Under the pieces are notes generated by a model. It worked only from the letters and a program-made list of their open reading frames with translations, searched no databases and had not been told where the DNA came from. A DNA stretch of 64,000 nt from a bacterium YEK0313 (GTDB lineage Bacteria > Pseudomonadota > Alphaproteobacteria > Rhizobiales > Phreatobacteraceae). The translations under genes were made by a program, and so were the position numbers. The stretch covers positions 558,001-622,000 of the forward strand of contig CCMO02000001.1 in assembly GCA_000751295.2 (NCBI GenBank), read 5' to 3'. This document shows, one piece after another, positions 60,258-64,000 of the stretch (position 1 is its first letter; every line of letters starts with the position of its first letter).

Positions 60258-61454
60258 TCAGCGCAGCGTCGCGAGGGCGATCGCGAGACGGCAGGCATCC
60301 TGGAAGGCCGGGACGTCGATCCATTCGTCGACCGTGTGCGGCTCGTTCTGGCCGGCGCCGAACGTGACGGTCGGGATGCCGTGCAGGGTGAGCCAGTTGG
60401 CGTCGAGGCCGCCATTGGCGAGCTTCGGATTGGGGGTGAGGCCGAGGCTCGCGATCGCCGCCGTGCCGCGCGCGACGACGGCCGCGCCGCGGTCGATCGA
60501 GAAGGCGTGGTATTTGCGGTGGCGCGTGAACTTGACCGTGCCGGTCTTGCCCTCGCTGCTGGTCACCGCCTTCACCGCCCGGTCGAAGGCCGCCTCATAG
60601 GCATTGGTGATCTCGTCGACGAAGCCCATGTCGTGGCTGCGGCTCTCGCCTTCCAGGAAGGCGTAGTCGGTAACGACATTGGTGGCATCGCCCGCCGCCC
60701 GGCCGCCGCGGCCGGCGATGGTGCCGAGATTGCTGGTGCCGCTGCGCTCGCCCTTGACCACCTTGCCGAACCAGCCGCCGGCGCGGATGTCGGCGAGCGC
60801 CACGGCTGCGATCATGGTGGAGGAGATGCCGCGCTCGGGCGCAACCCCGGCATGGGAGGCCCGGCCGAAGATCTCGACCTCCCAGCTGTCGGCGCCGACC
60901 GCGCCGGTGACGAGATCGGAGGGCCGGCTGCCGTCGAAATTGAAACCCATCGCGACCGGGCCGACCGCGGCCATGTCGATGTGGCGCGCGCCCCACAGGC
61001 CGCTCTCCTCGCGCACGCAGAAGACCAGCACCAGCGGCGGGTGATCGAGGTTCTGGCGCGCAAGCTCGGCCGCCAGCGTCACCAGCACCGCGCAGGCCGT
61101 GCGGTTGTCGCCGCCGAGCGCCGTATCGCCGCCGCTGACGATCTTCGCGCCGTCGATGCGCGCCTTCGCACCGGCGCAGAGCGGCACCGTGTCGAGATGA
61201 GCCATGAACAATAGCGGCTCGGCATTCGAAAGCGTGCCGCGGCCGGGCAGCTTGACGATGAGGTTGCCGGTTTCGGTGGGCACGGGAATGCGCGTATTGG
61301 CGTCGTCGAAGCTGATCGCGTCGGCGGGCACACCGACCTCGACCAGCGCCCGCGCCACGTCCTCGCCGATCGCCTTCTCCTGGCCGGTGACGCCTTCGAT
61401 GGCGAGAAAACGCATCAGGCGGTCGAGCGCTGCCTTGCTGTCATGGGTGGTCAT
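60258..61454 (-). CDS. M20-family metallopeptidase (tripeptidase/PepT-like)
   Basis: This 398-residue enzyme resembles the M20 peptidase T / M28-like group. Zinc-site motifs are LLFMAHLDTVPL, the bridging Asp in LGGDNRTACAVLV, VFCVREESGLWGARHID with the catalytic Glu, and DGSRP; a C-terminal GGLDANWLTLHGIPTVTFGAGQNEPHTVDEWI supplies the last histidine. The dimerisation insert (IFGRASHAGVAPERGIS) is typical. It has no signal peptide, so it is cytoplasmic. The start at 61454 (MTTHDSKAALDRL) is chosen over an extension to 61574 lacking conserved sequence. It stands alone on the minus strand. Confidence 0.88.
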   Translation of the reverse strand: MTTHDSKAALDRLMRFLAIEGVTGQEKAIGEDVARALVEVGVPADAISFDDANTRIPVPTETGNLIVKLPGRGTLSNAEPLLFMAHLDTVPLCAGAKARIDGAKIVSGGDTALGGDNRTACAVLVTLAAELARQNLDHPPLVLVFCVREESGLWGARHIDMAAVGPVAMGFNFDGSRPSDLVTGAVGADSWEVEIFGRASHAGVAPERGISSTMIAAVALADIRAGGWFGKVVKGERSGTSNLGTIAGRGGRAAGDATNVVTDYAFLEGESRSHDMGFVDEITNAYEAAFDRAVKAVTSSEGKTGTVKFTRHRKYHAFSIDRGAAVVARGTAAIASLGLTPNPKLANGGLDANWLTLHGIPTVTFGAGQNEPHTVDEWIDVPAFQDACRLAIALATLR

Positions 61455-61595
61455 GGTTCGGTTCGCTCCCGCGGGTGATTGCAATGACGCGCATCTTGCC
61501 GCGCCGGGCGCCAAGGAGGAGTGCCGCATCGGCAGAGCCGCCCTGCCCTGCCGGATGGAGGCGGCGCCGATCACGCAGCCGGAAGGCTCCGACGT

Positions 61596-62516
61596 CTATT
61601 TCAAATTGCGCCAGTACTGCCAGGCCGGCGGGTCGGGAAATGAGGTGCGGAGGAAGTCGAGAAAAACGCGCACCCGGTTGCTGATGTGACGGCGGCTTTG
61701 ATAGACGACGTAGATCGGATCTTCGACATGCGACTGATGGTCCGGGAAGAGTTCGATCAATCGCCCCTGTGCAAGGTCGTCGGCGACCTGCAATTCGGCC
61801 AGCCGGACGATTCCGAGCCCGGCGCGCGCGATCTCCACCAGCACCGAGGCCTGGTTCGACAGGACCTGACTGTCGACGGCGAGCGCCCGCGCCGGATCGC
61901 CGCCCGATCGGACGGTCCAGGTCCTGGCCGCGATGGACGCGACGAAGTTCAGGCATCGGTGGTGAGCCAGTTCGTCCGGATGCTCTGGCGCGCCCTGCTC
62001 GGCGAGATAGGCGGGCGAAGCACAGATGATCCAGCGCGTGCTGGAGAAGCGCGTCGCGACGAGCGACGAATCCTTGAGATGGCCGACATGGATGGCGACA
62101 TCCGTGCCGTCGTCCAGAAGCGGCCCGGGATCGATGCGGAGCAGGATTTCGATGCGCAGGTTCGGATGGCGACGGCAGAAAGCCGGAATCTTCGGAGCAA
62201 GCGCGACCTGACCGAAGATCGGCATGGTACGGACCCGCAAAGTCTCCTGGCCGATCGTGCCGTTGAAGACGGTCGCATCCGCGGCCTCGACGGCTTCGAT
62301 CGCCGCGAGGGCCGCCTGATAGAACGCCTCGCCTTCCGGCGTCATGATGATGTTGCGGTGTGCCCGTCGGAACAGCAGGACCCCGAGCCGGTCTTCCATG
62401 CGCGCGATCAGCTTGCTGACTGCCGAGGGAGTAAGCGCGAGATTGCGGGCCGCGGCGGAGAAGCTGCCGTCCTCTGCGGCTCGCACGAAAACCTGCATCT
62501 CCGCGTATCGGTTCAC
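61596..62516 (-). CDS. LysR-family transcriptional regulator
   Basis: This 306-residue LysR protein has the HTH at residues about 1-60 (MNRYAEMQVFVRAAEDGSFSAAARNLALTPSAVSKLIARMEDRLG) and an effector domain to about 295 (LRVRTMPIFGQVALAPKIPAF, YLAEQGAPEHPDELAHHRCLNF, GLGIVRLAELQVADDLAQGRLIELFPDHQ). It is divergent from the monooxygenase gene at 62659, 142 bases away, and is its likely activator. The dyad at 62536-62554 is the candidate site. Confidence 0.92.
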   Translation of the reverse strand: MNRYAEMQVFVRAAEDGSFSAAARNLALTPSAVSKLIARMEDRLGVLLFRRAHRNIIMTPEGEAFYQAALAAIEAVEAADATVFNGTIGQETLRVRTMPIFGQVALAPKIPAFCRRHPNLRIEILLRIDPGPLLDDGTDVAIHVGHLKDSSLVATRFSSTRWIICASPAYLAEQGAPEHPDELAHHRCLNFVASIAARTWTVRSGGDPARALAVDSQVLSNQASVLVEIARAGLGIVRLAELQVADDLAQGRLIELFPDHQSHVEDPIYVVYQSRRHISNRVRVFLDFLRTSFPDPPAWQYWRNLK

Positions 62517-62535
62517 GGCTTCTCTTGTGACAAGA

Positions 62536-62554
62536 ATTCACACTCAGTTTGAAT
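62536..62554. promoter_or_regulatory. LysR-box-like dyad
   Basis: ATTCA-N9-TGAAT is a perfect interrupted dyad with the T-N11-A pattern of LysR sites. It lies 20 bases from the LysR start and about 105 bases before the divergent monooxygenase start. Position and spacing support LysR binding and autoregulation. Confidence 0.5.
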
Positions 62555-62658
62555 GTTAAAACATGGAAACTCGCGGGGCCAGCCCTTAGCCTTCAAGTCA
62601 AGAAGACGACGCTGCGACATTGATCCGCGCCACAATTTCCTCTGGGAGGAGATCAGCT

Positions 62659-64000
62659 TTGGCTATCAAGGCGAACGCCGCGTCCGCGGCGAACGAAGCC
62701 TCGTGCCGTAAATATGATGCCATCATCATCGGGGCGGGCTTTTCCGGACTCTATCAGCTTCACAAGCTGCGCGATGAGCTCGGCATGCATGTCCGCGTCC
62801 TGGAGAAGGGCGGCGGCATCGGCGGCACTTGGTACTGGAACCGGTATCCCGGCGCGCGCTGCGATTCAGAGAGCTACTACTACTGCTATTCCTTCAACAA
62901 GGAGATCGAGCAGGCGTGGGAATGGAGCGAGCGCTACCCTGAACACCAGGAAATTCGAAAGTACCTGAACTTCGTCGCCGACAAGCTGGATTTGCGGCGC
63001 GACATCCAGCTCGATACCGAGGTCACGGCGGCGGCCTTCGACGACGCGTCCGCGACCTGGGTGCTGCGGACCAGGACCGAAGAGACCTTTGCCGCGTCTT
63101 TCCTGATCACGGCGGTAGGCTGCCTGTCGACGGCAAATGTTCCCAACTTCAAAGGCCTGGAGACGTTCCGCGGCGAATGGTACCACACCGGCGCCTGGCC
63201 CCATGCGGGCGTCGACCTGTCGGCCAAGCGCGTCGGCCAGATCGGCACTGGCTCGACCGGCATTCAGGCAGCTCCCGTCATCGCCGCCGAGGCCAGGCAT
63301 CTCACGGTTTTTCAACGGACGGCCAATTACAGCATCCCGGCCCGCAACGGGCCCGTCACGCGCGAGGACATCGCGTTGACACGCGCCAATTACGACGACA
63401 TCTGGCGACGCGCCCGCTCCAGCACCAATGGCCATCCCTTTGCCGTGTCCGATCGCTCGGCGCTCGCGGTCTCCGACGAGGAGCGGGAGGAACTGTTCGA
63501 AAAGGCCTGGGCGCGCGGCGGTCTGCGCTTCCGCGCCATATTCCGCGACATCCTGACGGACGCAAAGGCCAACGACACCGCATCGGACTTCATCCGCGCG
63601 AAGATCAAGGAGGTTGTCAAGAACCAGGCCGTCGCAGAGATGCTGACGCCGCGCGACCACGGCTTTGCAACCAAGCGACCTCCGATCGACACCGCCTATT
63701 TCGAGACCTTCAACCGCGACAACGTTCTACTGGTCGACCTGAAGGCCGAACCGATCGTCGAGATCACCCCCAACGGTATCCGAACCTCCCGGAGGGAATA
63801 CGAACTCGACGTGCTCGTCTTCGCGACCGGATTCGACGCCCTCACAGGACCGTTGCTGAAACTGAACATCACGGGCAGCGGCGGCACGGCGCTGAAAGAC
63901 GCCTGGGCCGCGGGACCTTGCACCTATCTCGGACTGCAGACGCCGAACTTCCCGAACCTTTTCATGATTACCGGTCCCGGCAGCCCGTCCGTGCTCTGCA
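62659..64000 (+). CDS. Flavin-containing Baeyer-Villiger-type monooxygenase, 3' end cut by window
   Basis: This partial protein (447 codons to the window edge) matches class B flavin monooxygenases such as cyclohexanone monooxygenase, usually about 540-600 residues. The FAD motif is IIIGAGFSGLYQLHKLRDEL (about 22-40), then GGIGGTWYWNRYPGARCDSESYYYCYSF, the Baeyer-Villiger fingerprint FRGEWYHTGAWP and the NADPH motif IGTGSTGIQAAP. It starts at TTG (62659), with GGGAGGAG six bases upstream and no in-frame ATG before the FAD motif. It should oxidise a ketone to an ester or lactone; the substrate is not visible. Confidence 0.9.
   Translation, partial: MAIKANAASAANEASCRKYDAIIIGAGFSGLYQLHKLRDELGMHVRVLEKGGGIGGTWYWNRYPGARCDSESYYYCYSFNKEIEQAWEWSERYPEHQEIRKYLNFVADKLDLRRDIQLDTEVTAAAFDDASATWVLRTRTEETFAASFLITAVGCLSTANVPNFKGLETFRGEWYHTGAWPHAGVDLSAKRVGQIGTGSTGIQAAPVIAAEARHLTVFQRTANYSIPARNGPVTREDIALTRANYDDIWRRARSSTNGHPFAVSDRSALAVSDEEREELFEKAWARGGLRFRAIFRDILTDAKANDTASDFIRAKIKEVVKNQAVAEMLTPRDHGFATKRPPIDTAYFETFNRDNVLLVDLKAEPIVEITPNGIRTSRREYELDVLVFATGFDALTGPLLKLNITGSGGTALKDAWAAGPCTYLGLQTPNFPNLFMITGPGSPSVLC

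Overview
The window is GC-rich, densely coding DNA with the gene style of an alphaproteobacterium, most likely a hyphomicrobial (rhizobial-type) soil or water organism. The signs are many ATGA stop/start overlaps, Hint/RTX secreted proteins, SapC proteins, GntR/LysR/Lrp-controlled catabolic operons and an Irr-like iron box. I recognised no rRNA, tRNA, IS element, phage gene or CRISPR array. Genes run off both ends: a D-amino acid dehydrogenase on the left and a Baeyer-Villiger-type monooxygenase on the right.
1-16.7 kb, catabolism and uptake: partial dadA with a divergent Lrp/AsnC regulator; a probable nine-gene minus-strand operon (quinone-oxidoreductase-like dehydrogenase, thioesterase, complete peptide-type ABC importer, acyl-CoA synthetase, SDR); kynureninase on the plus strand; then a fumarylpyruvate-hydrolase-like / polysaccharide-deacetylase-like / MFS operon divergent from a GntR regulator, with a repeated operator-like motif between them.
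16.7-43 kb, cell-surface region: dTDP-glucose synthesis (rfbA, rfbB), three very large glycosyltransferases, a GT4 enzyme, a GT14-like enzyme, a pyruvyltransferase-like protein, a methyltransferase, an exported clan GH-A glycosidase, a type I secretion ATPase and HlyD adaptor, two RTX proteins (one ending in a Hint domain), two SapC-family proteins and two sizeable proteins I do not recognise. Together these look like a type I-secreted, calcium-binding surface-protein system combined with a glycan assembly locus. The outer-membrane TolC partner and rfbC/rfbD are not in the window.
43-50.7 kb, iron and a small peptide: FecCD-type permease and ATPase, a converging AraC regulator, a TonB-dependent siderophore receptor and a periplasmic binding protein. 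Two tandem Irr-box-like palindromes precede the permease. A 91-residue peptide with a classical double-glycine leader and a glycine-rich GxxxG core follows; it is the best candidate here for an undescribed product (bacteriocin/microcin-like).
50.7-64 kb, second catabolic region: an amidohydrolase with a degenerate metal site, an amidase and an acyl-CoA synthetase as an overlapping operon next to a LysR regulator; a polyamine/putrescine-type ABC importer whose ATPase gene carries a frameshift; an M20-like peptidase; and a LysR gene divergent from the TTG-initiated monooxygenase at the right edge.
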